A stretch of DNA of 38,786 nucleotides, taken from positions 4,316 through 43,101 of the IMG/VR virus record IMGVR_UViG_3300029787_000098; one strand, given 5' to 3'. Under the pieces are notes generated by a model. That model searched no databases, was not told the DNA's origin, and worked only from the letters and a program-made list of their open reading frames with translations. Positions 18,204-27,419 of this stretch are shown here, in pieces. The position numbers and the translations under genes were made by a program. Every line of letters begins with the position of its first letter. Positions within the stretch are counted from its first letter, which is position 1. The DNA is from a virus.

Positions 18204-21200
18204 TTAAGTAACTCCGACTCTTCCTTTAGCGATAGTGAATATTCTCCTTATAGATATATAGTCGCCATCAACAACTGTCTCTCCGTGAGATGTGGCATTT
18301 ATTGATGAGAAATTAAATATGACTCGATCAGAACCAAGTCTTTCTTGAACTGTAAGTTCTTTGCTTTGTATATTTGGCCCTGTTTGGTGTCCTGTTAGTT
18401 TTACAACGTCTCCAGTTGTAATTCCAGAAATTTGACCTGCGTTGTCCAATCTAATTATGTACTGAGTACACGCAACACCAACAGTTCCAATTCCTTGATA
18501 GTTTCCACTATTCGCCCAGTAACCAGTTTGAATACCAATAAACGTTGTGAATCCAGTTGGTGCTGTTTGGAATTCTGTTCCAATAATTTCATAACCAAGT
18601 GCGGTGCTTGAACCAACGTAAGATGCTAATGTTGCAGTGCTTGCTTGTGTTGATTTAAGTTGAACATAACCATTATCTCTTCCAGATACTCCTGCACTAT
18701 CTTGTGTAAGAACATCAAAGGTAAAGAACTTGCTTCCAAGAGATGCAGTGCGAGTTGTGCTGTAAAGTCCGACCATTGTTCCGATACCTGCAACAATAGA
18801 AACCTTACTGCTACTGATATCTTTTCCTTCACCATCTTCAATGTAAAGTAGTTCTGGGCCAAAGAAGTCAGTTGTGGTATCAATAGTTATATTGATCGAA
18901 TCAAAGTCTGTATCGTAGATATCAGGTGAAGCAATAAACTCATCAGCAGGGCCAAGAATTACATTGCTTTGTGTAGTAATCTTACCAGTTGCATATGCAT
19001 CAATACCACTACCACAATTTCGAATTATGTTTCCACCAGTAGCAACAACACTTGTTACAGATACGTCAAGAGCACCAGGATAATTTTCAAATAATGTATC
19101 ATTAATTCTGACAGTTTCTGAATTTTGAACATCTATTGGTCTAAACTCATTATACCTGTCAGTCTGTCCACCATCAACAATCGTGCTATTCTCTACAGCT
19201 ATACGTCTAGAATTTCTAGCATATAATCCACCTCCACCAGAATTTCGAATCTCCATGTCTTTAAAGAGTATGGATGTTCCACCCCCAAAGGTAAGTAAAT
19301 TGTTTTCACTTTCTAATGTGAATAAAAGATTGTTTGAACTGTTTCCATCAAAAGTTACATCTGCAACTGTCACATCAGTTGGATTGGTTGTTCCAACACC
19401 AACTAAATTACCATCAAAAGGCAATGCAGTTCCACCACTTACACCTTGATCAGTAGCATCAGTACCATAATATTGATACTTAACAATACTATTCTTTCCA
19501 TTTCCTCTCAAAGTAAATTGAGTAGGAATAGTAAGTTTGTTAGTAAGGTAAGTTCCACTTGGAAGATCTAAGTAGTTTCCTCCAGCTGCACTGATACTTG
19601 TTATTGCATCAGATAATGCTTTAGTATTATCATGAACAACTTTGACTGTAGAAGTTGTTCCAAATCCTACTGTTCCATTCAAATTATAATTTCCACTTAC
19701 TGTAATGAAGTTGGAACCAACAGCAGTTACTTGGTCAATATCCCATCCTCTACCACCAACAGAACGTGGAACGACTGGGAAATGAATTTGATTTGTTAAT
19801 GTAGTATCACTATCTGATCCTAAGAACTCATTGACAGTTCCTTTTGCACTCCAAGCAGTTTGCTCATAAACTCCATAGTCTTTCCAATTGATATCAACAG
19901 TGCTGTTCTCTAACTCTTTCTGACCAAGAGTAGCAATCAATCTTGCATTATTGATATTTGCATTTCCTGCAGTTCCAACTCCAGTAAAGTTTTGACGGTA
20001 GACTAAAATACCATGATTTGTGTCAGTTCTTTTTAAGGTGAGAGAATTATGATTTGTATCATTGAAACTTTGTATATTTGTGTTAGCAACTCCAACTCGA
20101 TTACCAGATCCTGCATAAGAACCACTTAAATCAATCTGTGATGATATACCAACTTTACCATTTCTCATATGATATTGTGCTTGCCAATAATAATAAGTCA
20201 CTCCACTGCTACTTCCTACTTTTGTTATCTTCACTGTATTATCTAAAATAGGTGCAGGAACCACTGCACTATCAGATGATTCAGTTACACCAAACATTTT
20301 AACTCTTTCACCAACAAAGAATTTTGAAGTTGATATTCCAGAAATTCGTAATTTACTACTTACAATTGATCCAGTTCCTTGATATATTGTTCCATCATTA
20401 CTAACTCCTAAACTTCTTAATTCATATGCAGATAATTCATGTGGATCAATCATTTCATAACCACTACCATCATCTTTAACTTTGATGATGCGGTTTCTTG
20501 CGTATGTTGTTTCTTCAGTTGCATCAGGTAAGTCTGTTAACTTGAAGTTTTCATAAACATTTGCACGGATTGTTCCGTTTACATCTAAATCAATATCAGT
20601 ATTTGGATTGACAGTTTTAATACCAACGTTTTGAGTATCCTTATTAACTACTAATGATGGATTTGTATCATCACCAACTTGGAAGAATGCATTGTTTAAT
20701 GCGTTTCCTTTGATTAAAAGTTTAATAGCTTCAATTCCACCAGATGAATCTGTGGATGTTATTTTATTTGTAAAGTTGACAGGGCCATTAAACTCTGATG
20801 GTAAGTTTTGATTTGCACCACCACCAACACGAAGTGTATTGCGAATGAATACATCATCAAAGGTTATAGAATCAGAATCTGCAACTTCACCTAATATTAA
20901 TTCTCTTGGTTGTACTCTATCTCCACTGAAGAAATCACCACGATCATTCATACCAGAGAAGAATACAACACCACCTTTTTCTTCTTTTGATATTGAAAGT
21001 AATTCTTCTTCCTCTTCGAGTGTTCTTTCAATTAACTGTGGAAGTGAAGTTGAGTAGTTACCTGGCCCATATCCGATGTACTCGAATGTATGACCAGAAG
21101 CACGGATGGTTGAGAATCTGTGTAGTTCTGATGGAATTGGATTTATCTTTCTAACCACTGATGTATTATCGTGTGCTACAGATTGAGTTCCCAATACACC

Positions 21201-24200
21201 TCGAAGAACTGTTAAATCAGAGGCATTTTGTTTCTGTATCACTCTCATAACTTCATTATCTACTTGTAAGAAGTCACCAGTGCTAACACCAACAGTGCTT
21301 ACTATCTTTAAAGTAGTTTGAGTTGGGGCAGTGCCAATACCTGCGTCCATTGTAGTTGTAAATCCAACTAATATTGGAGACAAACTTCCAGATATTTTCT
21401 CTGCAGCAAGAGAACTATCCTGACCATAAGAATTTAGAGAATACTTAAGTAAATATCCTGTATGTGCACTTGATGTGGATATACCAGATCTAGAACCAGT
21501 ATCCATTGTAAATGTAGTAAGTCCTACTTTTTCTTTAACAACGAAATCATAACCATTATAATTTTGTTGTGATGTTCCACTAAATCCTTCTAACTTAATT
21601 TTATTTCCAACTGATAATCCATGACTGATATCTGTTGTAACTGTAACAACTCCACCTAGAGTTGTATTTGCAACACCTACAATATTTGATATCTCGACTG
21701 CTTTATCTAAAACAGTAAATATTCCATTCGTTGTTCCAACAGGGCCAGTGTATATTCCTGCAGTGACTGGAATTGTCTGTCCTTGAGGAACATTATAGTA
21801 ACTAACAGAGTTAGTACTAGGAACTTTAAGTATTTTAAAGAGACCATTATATCCACTGTTGTTTCTGTTTCCAATTGATCCGACACCAACAACCTGTATT
21901 GCTTTACCGACTGCGTTATCAATTGCATCTACTCGAACAACACCACCAGTTCCACCAGATACACTCATTGTCATACCAATACCATAACCACTTCCACCGT
22001 GACTAAGTTCTACACTGGTAATTGTTCCACCTGTTCCTGTTACAACCTTGGCAGTTGCACCACCTCCTGTGATACCAACTCCAGTAAGAGAAACGTCATA
22101 TAATGTTGAGTTTGCACCATAACCAGTTCCAAAAGCAGTTAATTGAAGAGTTGTGATCGCATTTAGATTATGTTCTACGTTTGATGAAATGGTTGTGAAA
22201 CCTGCGTTTACACTTGAACCACCAGTGACAGCAAAACCAACACGATTATCTCTGAGATAATTAATAACTGTCTCTTTTGTTATACTGTTGACTGGATCAT
22301 TTATATTAACCTGTCCAAGAAGATCATTTGAAGCTGCCGAAACTGCTTGATCTGGATCGTTATTAAGATTATCTCTATCAACTGTAGGATATAGATTTGT
22401 AAAATTCTGTTTGTATCTAAGATTGGAAAACTCAGAAGAAGTTGGCGATATATTTCCAATTAAACAAGTCAGATAATAAACACCATCCTGTTGACCAGTA
22501 ATATAATCTTGAATTGTTTCTACATCTTGTATTGTATATGTTGTATCATATTCACTTCTCTTAAATGTTGGTAATTTTGTTCGATCACCACCAGCACCAC
22601 GTAAAGTTGCTAGATTATTTGTAAATGTTCCACCAAGTTTTGTATTTGAATATGAAAAACTTTTTGCTGATGGTGTTGTAGTTACGGTAAATGTACCATT
22701 ATATCCAGTGTTTCCAAGGCCTGTAGTATTCGTTGAACTTAATACATTTTGAACAACAACCTGATCGTTAACACTTAGTTTATGTGGAAATTCTGAAGTT
22801 ATAGTAACAGTACTACCAGTGCTTGAGATACCTGAAATAACTTTTGGGTTACGATTTGAAATTACAGTTGAATTTGAGTTTACTATTTCATCTTGAACAG
22901 TCTTTGATTCCTGTAATGTGTAATTTTTCTCTGGTTTCTTCGCAATAGTCTCTGTAAATTCTTTTGGAATTACATAACGTAAACGATAGATACGATCATC
23001 TAAGGCACGAGTTTCAGCAACTCTCTGAACATAAGTTGCAGAGTTATTTGCTATAATTTCTGTAGAGAATCCAACAAATCCATTATAAATTTTATTTGTT
23101 GTTGTAGAGAATGATCCTAGAACATACCAGTTATTTTTGGCAGTATCAAACTGAATTGGATGTCCAACATCACCAGGAACTTTATCTGTGACTCTACTGA
23201 TTACAGTGAGGACTCCACCCAACTTGTTATCAATAGTAATTGCAGTTCCACGTAAAGCATCATTAAGAGTATTTGCAAGTTTAATTTTATTTGTTGCACT
23301 TCCCAAAATTACAAAATACTTTTTACTAATTTTGATTCCATCTGGAGTTCTACCATCATCTGCAAGAACAACAACTGATTCTCCAGTCAAGAAATTATGA
23401 TTTGCAGTTAGAGTTATCTCTGCACTAGCACCTGTGGTAATTACGTTTCCAGTTGTGTTTCTAGAAACTGTGAATCTTTTCTCAGAGGATGGGCCATCAC
23501 CAGATGCAACTGGCATTAAGATTGGAGATGTAAATGTTGTGGGTGCTCCACCTACATTAACATTTAAATATAGAACATCATCTTTCTTTGCACCGATTTT
23601 AAAACCATTTGCAACGTTAGTTGGGGGATTGGTTACGTCTTTCTCACCTTGTATATAAAGTCTTGCTGTTTGACCAGTTCCAACATTTGCAAGAGTCATT
23701 GCTGGATCTAAAGTTCTCCAGATGACGTTTGTTGATTCTTTCTGTAAATCTTTTGGTGGAACAATGTGAGTTACATATCCAGTATCATCACGATCAAATG
23801 GATCTTTTCTAAATCCTTTTGATACTAATGCTTTTGCACCAAAGTTTGAGTTAGAGTTGGTGATTGATTGCTCACCGCCTGATTCAGATAGGAAATGATT
23901 TGCATATCCAATCGCAAAAACAGAAACTGCCTGAATAAATGAGTCATTTGAACATTTAATATGGAAGTTTTCATATCTCTTTCTATAGACTGCGTTTTGG
24001 TTAGTATATAATGGTGTCTTGAATCTATCTCCTGATTCACTTTTTGCATTTACTGAATCAATATAGTTTCCAGTTGCTGGTTTGTATATTACAAATGCCT
24101 TATCATCTTTCTGTAGACCAATACCAGTAAACTGAGCAACAACCATAGATTTAAATCCAGTTGCTTTTGATCCATCAGCATGTAGACCACACATACCAAA

Positions 24201-25331
24201 GACAGATCTGAGTGAGCAGTTGAAGATATATGGTGAAGCACCAGTAACACTGTCAGCTTCTATCTCTACTTTCATTGATGCTGTTGTAGTGATTACATCC
24301 TGTGCTGGATCACCATCCATTGTGTAAGTAAATTGTCTTTCACTTGTAATTCCACTAACACTATAAGTTCCATCATAAAATGTATTTCCAATACCAGTGA
24401 TTAAAATCTGATCATCTATGGTTAAACCGTGCTCGTCTTTTGTAACTACAGTCGCATTAATTCCAGTTGAAGTTAATTTTTCAATTGTTAAATTATTAGG
24501 TGATAAATCACCAACGATCTTAGATTCTGGAGTATTTGGTTCGAAGTCTTGTCTTGCAGGAAAATCTGGAATGTTTCTATTTCCAGTATCGGCACCATAA
24601 GCATTCATCAACTTGAAATAATACATCTGCAAGTCACTTAATGATGTGAGTTCCTCCTCATTCTGACCATCAGCATACTCAAAACAAGTCAACTTGTGAT
24701 GTGATATTCTTGGATTTCTTTTTTCAGTAAAGTTTTTACTATAATATACTGACTGATTCGCATCAAACATACTGAATTGCCAGAAGTAGCAACCACCAGT
24801 GACACGGAACAGTGCAGATCTTGGAATTACACTATCTAAAACGTCTGGATTTGGTACATATAAAGGTCTTATCTTTGTCTTTCTTAAGTCTAAACCTACA
24901 ATTGATGTTCCTTTTGGAACAATTACTCCACCGTTAACAGAGTTAAATCTACGTAAAACATTATTTGAATTATTTAAATCAAATATTGATGAGTTATTTA
25001 AAAGTAAACTTTCACTTGTAACATTTCCTGAAATATCTAATAATTGTGCAGTTGCACCGTTCTGTTTAATGAATAATCCTGGTCTGTTGTCTATTGTATG
25101 TTCACCTGGATACAATAATATTGTTGTTCTATCGAATCTATCGTTATTAAATCCTGATTGATATGAAAATCTAGCTGCCTCAATTAGTGCTCTTTGTATT
25201 GTAACAAAAGGTCTTGTTAAAGAATTTCCTCTATTGTCAAAACTATCTGTAGCATCTAGATCAGATGGATTTACATAAAGGATATTACCATTGGTATTTA
25301 CTAGAAAATTTTCTAACCTTGAAAGGGGCAT
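18204..25331 (-). CDS. Giant virion protein (2375 residues) with beta-helix and repeated small beta modules
   Basis: The N-terminus (MPLSRLENFLVN...ILYVNPSDLDA...TRPFVTIQRALIEA...TILLYPGEHTIDN) resembles the beginning of a pectate-lyase-type beta-helix, residues about 15-150. Small modules with the pattern H-x-[LF]-x(3,4)-D/E-x-V/I, followed by YNGT and FTY-like strands, recur near 283, 637, 837 and 1222. A GSGYG-containing repeat lies near 1060-1120. SGHTFEYIGYGPGNYS, EEEEELLSISKEEKGG and SGMNDRGDF near 1415-1475 form a conserved marine-myovirus signature. Residues about 1900-2125 are a right-handed parallel beta-helix of the glycan-lyase type (LDLPSGTYLTNKLTI, GNGKNSIVKY, ADVTFDGNSSN, ARNSRRIAVENSTIVDGG). 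I do not see a definable catalytic set. It is probably a long appendage or wedge protein. A late promoter lies 35 nt upstream. Confidence 0.8.
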   Translation of the reverse strand: MPLSRLENFLVNTNGNILYVNPSDLDATDSFDNRGNSLTRPFVTIQRALIEAARFSYQSGFNNDRFDRTTILLYPGEHTIDNRPGLFIKQNGATAQLLDISGNVTSESLLLNNSSIFDLNNSNNVLRRFNSVNGGVIVPKGTSIVGLDLRKTKIRPLYVPNPDVLDSVIPRSALFRVTGGCYFWQFSMFDANQSVYYSKNFTEKRNPRISHHKLTCFEYADGQNEEELTSLSDLQMYYFKLMNAYGADTGNRNIPDFPARQDFEPNTPESKIVGDLSPNNLTIEKLTSTGINATVVTKDEHGLTIDDQILITGIGNTFYDGTYSVSGITSERQFTYTMDGDPAQDVITTTASMKVEIEADSVTGASPYIFNCSLRSVFGMCGLHADGSKATGFKSMVVAQFTGIGLQKDDKAFVIYKPATGNYIDSVNAKSESGDRFKTPLYTNQNAVYRKRYENFHIKCSNDSFIQAVSVFAIGYANHFLSESGGEQSITNSNSNFGAKALVSKGFRKDPFDRDDTGYVTHIVPPKDLQKESTNVIWRTLDPAMTLANVGTGQTARLYIQGEKDVTNPPTNVANGFKIGAKKDDVLYLNVNVGGAPTTFTSPILMPVASGDGPSSEKRFTVSRNTTGNVITTGASAEITLTANHNFLTGESVVVLADDGRTPDGIKISKKYFVILGSATNKIKLANTLNDALRGTAITIDNKLGGVLTVISRVTDKVPGDVGHPIQFDTAKNNWYVLGSFSTTTNKIYNGFVGFSTEIIANNSATYVQRVAETRALDDRIYRLRYVIPKEFTETIAKKPEKNYTLQESKTVQDEIVNSNSTVISNRNPKVISGISSTGSTVTITSEFPHKLSVNDQVVVQNVLSSTNTTGLGNTGYNGTFTVTTTPSAKSFSYSNTKLGGTFTNNLATLRGAGGDRTKLPTFKRSEYDTTYTIQDVETIQDYITGQQDGVYYLTCLIGNISPTSSEFSNLRYKQNFTNLYPTVDRDNLNNDPDQAVSAASNDLLGQVNINDPVNSITKETVINYLRDNRVGFAVTGGSSVNAGFTTISSNVEHNLNAITTLQLTAFGTGYGANSTLYDVSLTGVGITGGGATAKVVTGTGGTITSVELSHGGSGYGIGMTMSVSGGTGGVVRVDAIDNAVGKAIQVVGVGSIGNRNNSGYNGLFKILKVPSTNSVSYYNVPQGQTIPVTAGIYTGPVGTTNGIFTVLDKAVEISNIVGVANTTLGGVVTVTTDISHGLSVGNKIKLEGFSGTSQQNYNGYDFVVKEKVGLTTFTMDTGSRSGISTSSAHTGYLLKYSLNSYGQDSSLAAEKISGSLSPILVGFTTTMDAGIGTAPTQTTLKIVSTVGVSTGDFLQVDNEVMRVIQKQNASDLTVLRGVLGTQSVAHDNTSVVRKINPIPSELHRFSTIRASGHTFEYIGYGPGNYSTSLPQLIERTLEEEEELLSISKEEKGGVVFFSGMNDRGDFFSGDRVQPRELILGEVADSDSITFDDVFIRNTLRVGGGANQNLPSEFNGPVNFTNKITSTDSSGGIEAIKLLIKGNALNNAFFQVGDDTNPSLVVNKDTQNVGIKTVNPNTDIDLDVNGTIRANVYENFKLTDLPDATEETTYARNRIIKVKDDGSGYEMIDPHELSAYELRSLGVSNDGTIYQGTGSIVSSKLRISGISTSKFFVGERVKMFGVTESSDSAVVPAPILDNTVKITKVGSSSGVTYYYWQAQYHMRNGKVGISSQIDLSGSYAGSGNRVGVANTNIQSFNDTNHNSLTLKRTDTNHGILVYRQNFTGVGTAGNANINNARLIATLGQKELENSTVDINWKDYGVYEQTAWSAKGTVNEFLGSDSDTTLTNQIHFPVVPRSVGGRGWDIDQVTAVGSNFITVSGNYNLNGTVGFGTTSTVKVVHDNTKALSDAITSISAAGGNYLDLPSGTYLTNKLTIPTQFTLRGNGKNSIVKYQYYGTDATDQGVSGGTALPFDGNLVGVGTTNPTDVTVADVTFDGNSSNNLLFTLESENNLLTFGGGTSILFKDMEIRNSGGGGLYARNSRRIAVENSTIVDGGQTDRYNEFRPIDVQNSETVRINDTLFENYPGALDVSVTSVVATGGNIIRNCGSGIDAYATGKITTQSNVILGPADEFIASPDIYDTDFDSINITIDTTTDFFGPELLYIEDGEGKDISSSKVSIVAGIGTMVGLYSTTRTASLGSKFFTFDVLTQDSAGVSGRDNGYVQLKSTQASTATLASYVGSSTALGYEIIGTEFQTAPTGFTTFIGIQTGYWANSGNYQGIGTVGVACTQYIIRLDNAGQISGITTGDVVKLTGHQTGPNIQSKELTVQERLGSDRVIFNFSSINATSHGETVVDGDYISIRRIFTIAKGRVGVT

Positions 25332-25365
25332 CGTATTAGCACACTAAAATTTTTTTCTTCTGTCT

Positions 25366-25373
25366 TATTTATC
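25366..25373 (-). promoter_or_regulatory. T4-type late promoter (GATAAATA) for the giant gene
   Basis: The minus strand reads GATAAATA, with its near edge 35 nt upstream of the ATG at 25331. It would start transcription of the 18204-25331 gene and the genes downstream, which are packed without gaps. Confidence 0.6.
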
Positions 25374-25425
25374 ACGAAAGAAAGGGCGGGCACTCCTTCT
25401 ATATGGAGATCTTTTGTACTCCCAC

Positions 25426-25504
25426 CTCAAAAAGGTTTTAGACTGATTTTTGGCCAGAATTTTTTTTCCGACTTTTTTGAAATTGAAAGGTCATTTTGAT
25501 TCTT
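25426..25504. repeat. 79-nt intergenic element, copy B, with conserved hairpin
   Basis: It matches copy A (6742-6820) in length and sequence. It begins with CTCAAAAAGG (CTTAAAAAAGG in A), shares the core TTTTTTTTCCGACTTTTTTG, and ends around the stop codon of a minus-strand gene. The minus-strand hairpin (25472-25453) has the same 7-bp stem. A G-C pair in A is G-U here and the adjacent G-U in A is G-C here. The remaining part of this 159-nt intergenic stretch holds the late promoter at 25366 and no gene that I can support. Confidence 0.7.
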
Positions 25505-25718
25505 CCTCATCCTCATCCTTTAAGAATGATTCCATAACTTCTTTTAGTTTTTCATAATAAAGTGGTTCTCCACGTAACTCAGCAAGTTTTGCAATCGCAA
25601 CAGATTCAACACAAGTCCAATATGTTTCTCCACTTACAACATGCTCGTCAGTAAAGTACGCTGCAATATCCTCTTGAAGATATTGAAGTTCTCTTAGTGT
25701 CTCTCTCTGAATTTCCAT
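25491..25718 (-). CDS. Small conserved-looking acidic protein, unknown function
   Basis: This 75-residue protein (MEIQRETLRELQYLQEDIAA...) is predicted all-helical, with SGETYWTCVESVAIAKLAELRGE in the middle and a very acidic end (KDEDEEESK). The helix with VAIAKLAELRGE looks like a small structured domain, not noise. I have a weak recollection of similar small proteins in marine T4-like phages but cannot name a family. It has its own late promoter (25748-25741), overlapping the upstream gene's stop, and is followed by element B. It could be a chaperone or regulator for the fibre-like proteins around it (speculative). Confidence 0.65.
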   Translation of the reverse strand: MEIQRETLRELQYLQEDIAAYFTDEHVVSGETYWTCVESVAIAKLAELRGEPLYYEKLKEVMESFLKDEDEEESK

Positions 25719-25740
25719 AGTTTAATTGTTGAGTATGCTT

Positions 25741-25748
25741 TATTTATG
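25741..25748 (-). promoter_or_regulatory. T4-type late promoter (CATAAATA)
   Basis: CATAAATA on the minus strand includes the TAA stop of the 25744-26658 gene and lies 22 nt upstream of the ATG at 25718. Confidence 0.6.
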
Positions 25749-26658
25749 AAATTTCTATTAAATTGAATTTGTACTTCTTACCATTAATTCTATTAATCAG
25801 AAACAGATCATTTGTACCCTCTTGAATTGTCCAAGTCCCTTGAGTTCCATCTACCTCATTTCCAACACCTACTGGTTCGTCTGTATTTGAAGGTGAAGTC
25901 ACATTAGAAAGTTGTAAGTCACCCGTAAATATATTTCTCCATCTCTTAGTTGATGAACCCAAATCCTGTGAGTCATCTGCATCAGGCGTTACATTACCAA
26001 CAATAGTAACATTACCTTCAAATTCTGATACACCAGTTACTTTAAGAGTATCGGTTTCAAGTTCTCCTCTTACATCAACTCCATCTGTTTTTGTTGCTAA
26101 CTTGTATGTTGCACTACCATCAAAATATAATTCAACTGCATTATTATCTTTAATTACTAGACCATTCTCTCCAGAGACTGCTTGTAGTTCAAGATTACCT
26201 GCAACAGATCTTATATTACCATCAATATTAAGATGACTGCTCATCGTAATAGATGGAACAGAAAGAACATTTGTACTTGGATTATACTTTATGCCTGCAT
26301 CTACTCTGATTGGATTATTGCCACTACTTGTACCCACAAATGCAACAAACTGATCTGCGTTTGTTGAATTTAAATTAGTTCCAACATTAACAGCATTCGC
26401 AGTGCTACCTGTCGAGGGATCAATCCATGCTAAACCACTTCCTGTTGATGATAAAACTTTTCCTGCTGATCCTATACTATCAGAACTGTCTTTAATTCCA
26501 CCATCTGGATAAAGAAAACCAGTAACAGTATGAATACCACTGGCATTTATATTTGAACAGTCTATATCTTCACTAGGAAATATTCCAAACTCAGATCCAC
26601 CAGCCAACATACTATCTAAGGTAGTGCCCGTTGTAATACCAGAATAAAACTTTGCCAT
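25744..26658 (-). CDS. Short tail fibre-like structural protein
   Basis: This 304-residue protein has the layered beta signature of marine phage fibres. It includes GLVIKDNNAVELYFDGSATY near residues 167-186, then DLGSSTKRWRNIFTGDLQLSN near 235-255. The end, GTWTIQEGTNDLFLINRING-KKYKF, is a compact C-terminal strand set that I recognise from T4-like marine structural proteins. The N-terminal half has GIHTVTGFLYPDGGIKD and VLSSTGSGLAWIDP, typical of shaft repeats. The start overlaps the upstream stop (TAATG) with AGGAGGAC before it. It likely forms part of a spike or fibre attached near the hub. Confidence 0.75.
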   Translation of the reverse strand: MAKFYSGITTGTTLDSMLAGGSEFGIFPSEDIDCSNINASGIHTVTGFLYPDGGIKDSSDSIGSAGKVLSSTGSGLAWIDPSTGSTANAVNVGTNLNSTNADQFVAFVGTSSGNNPIRVDAGIKYNPSTNVLSVPSITMSSHLNIDGNIRSVAGNLELQAVSGENGLVIKDNNAVELYFDGSATYKLATKTDGVDVRGELETDTLKVTGVSEFEGNVTIVGNVTPDADDSQDLGSSTKRWRNIFTGDLQLSNVTSPSNTDEPVGVGNEVDGTQGTWTIQEGTNDLFLINRINGKKYKFNLIEIS

Positions 26659-27410
26659 TAGCGTGTCCTCCTATCATAATGATAACCAGCAATTGAATAC
26701 TGATCGTTCTTGCCTGGATAATCTTCGGGTGAGTTTCCTTCATACTCTGGAATCAGAGGTTCACCATCTTTTCTCTCACCATAAACTATGTAACTACAGT
26801 GAGTTGGAAGATTACCGTGGTTCTTGACTATAATTTTGTTTGTTGCAACTGTATAATATAAGTATTGATAAACTCCAATCGGAGTTAGATGTACTGTAAT
26901 TGTTTTGGTGTCAACTAAATCTTTCCAGTAATCAGGAAGTTCAATCACTTCACCATCTTTTAGAATACCTCGATGATATACTCCTCCCTCTGGGCCTTCT
27001 AAACAAACATATCTGAGTCGATGATTTTCTTTGGTTGGGTGTTTGATGTCAAATCCTTTCCAACCTTGAACATTTATACTACCTCTAAAAGTTGAGTACG
27101 TTGTACCAGTAACTTTAAGATCTTTTGTAATTGATTGACTTCCTGCTACAAAAATATCTCCAAAATATTTACTGTTACCAGTTACATTAAGAGAATCGGT
27201 TATTCCAAGTTTACCAATGGGACTTTCTGGCACTCCTATTGTAACTGTTGCTTTACCACCATCAGAACTACAATCTCCAAAAATTGAAAGACCAGCAGAG
27301 GTAAAAATTCCAGCCTTAGTGTATGTTCTTTGACCAGAATTTACTTTTGAGTGGTCGGGAGTTCCTATGTGTAATCCTATAGTTTGAATTTCTACGTTTC
27401 TTATTGACAT
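26658..27410 (-). CDS. Fibre-like protein with conserved knob domain
   Basis: This 250-residue protein has an N-terminal half of short fibre strands (LNVTGNSKYFGDIFVAG, ITKDLKVTGTTYSTFRG). From about residue 115 it carries a globular domain with KGFDIKHPTKENHRLRYVCL, EGPEGGVYHRG, ELPDYWKDLVD and VHLTPIGVYQ. This HP-x-K-E/EGPE/Y-x-RG/LTP combination is a recurring C-terminal domain of marine phage virion proteins and resembles trimerising fibre knobs. No catalytic Ser-His of an S74 peptidase is evident. It ends with YSIAGYHYDRRTR. It starts 9 nt after the spike gene stop. It may cap or decorate the spike or a short fibre. Confidence 0.75.
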   Translation of the reverse strand: MSIRNVEIQTIGLHIGTPDHSKVNSGQRTYTKAGIFTSAGLSIFGDCSSDGGKATVTIGVPESPIGKLGITDSLNVTGNSKYFGDIFVAGSQSITKDLKVTGTTYSTFRGSINVQGWKGFDIKHPTKENHRLRYVCLEGPEGGVYHRGILKDGEVIELPDYWKDLVDTKTITVHLTPIGVYQYLYYTVATNKIIVKNHGNLPTHCSYIVYGERKDGEPLIPEYEGNSPEDYPGKNDQYSIAGYHYDRRTR

Positions 27411-27419
27411 AATCTTTTA

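Noticed and set aside
24799-25161. 120-codon plus-strand open frame
   Set aside because: It is antisense to the conserved N-terminus of the giant protein, with shadow-type composition and no signals.
18204-25331. Assigning the giant protein as T4 gp7 or gp10
   Set aside because: Nothing in the sequence lets me link it to a specific T4 wedge protein; similarity seen is only to marine-phage signatures and generic beta-helix patterns.
26658-27410. S74 intramolecular chaperone/peptidase at the C-terminus of the fibre-like protein
   Set aside because: The conserved block is the HP-x-K-E/EGPE/LTP knob type and no Ser/Lys catalytic pattern of S74 is visible.
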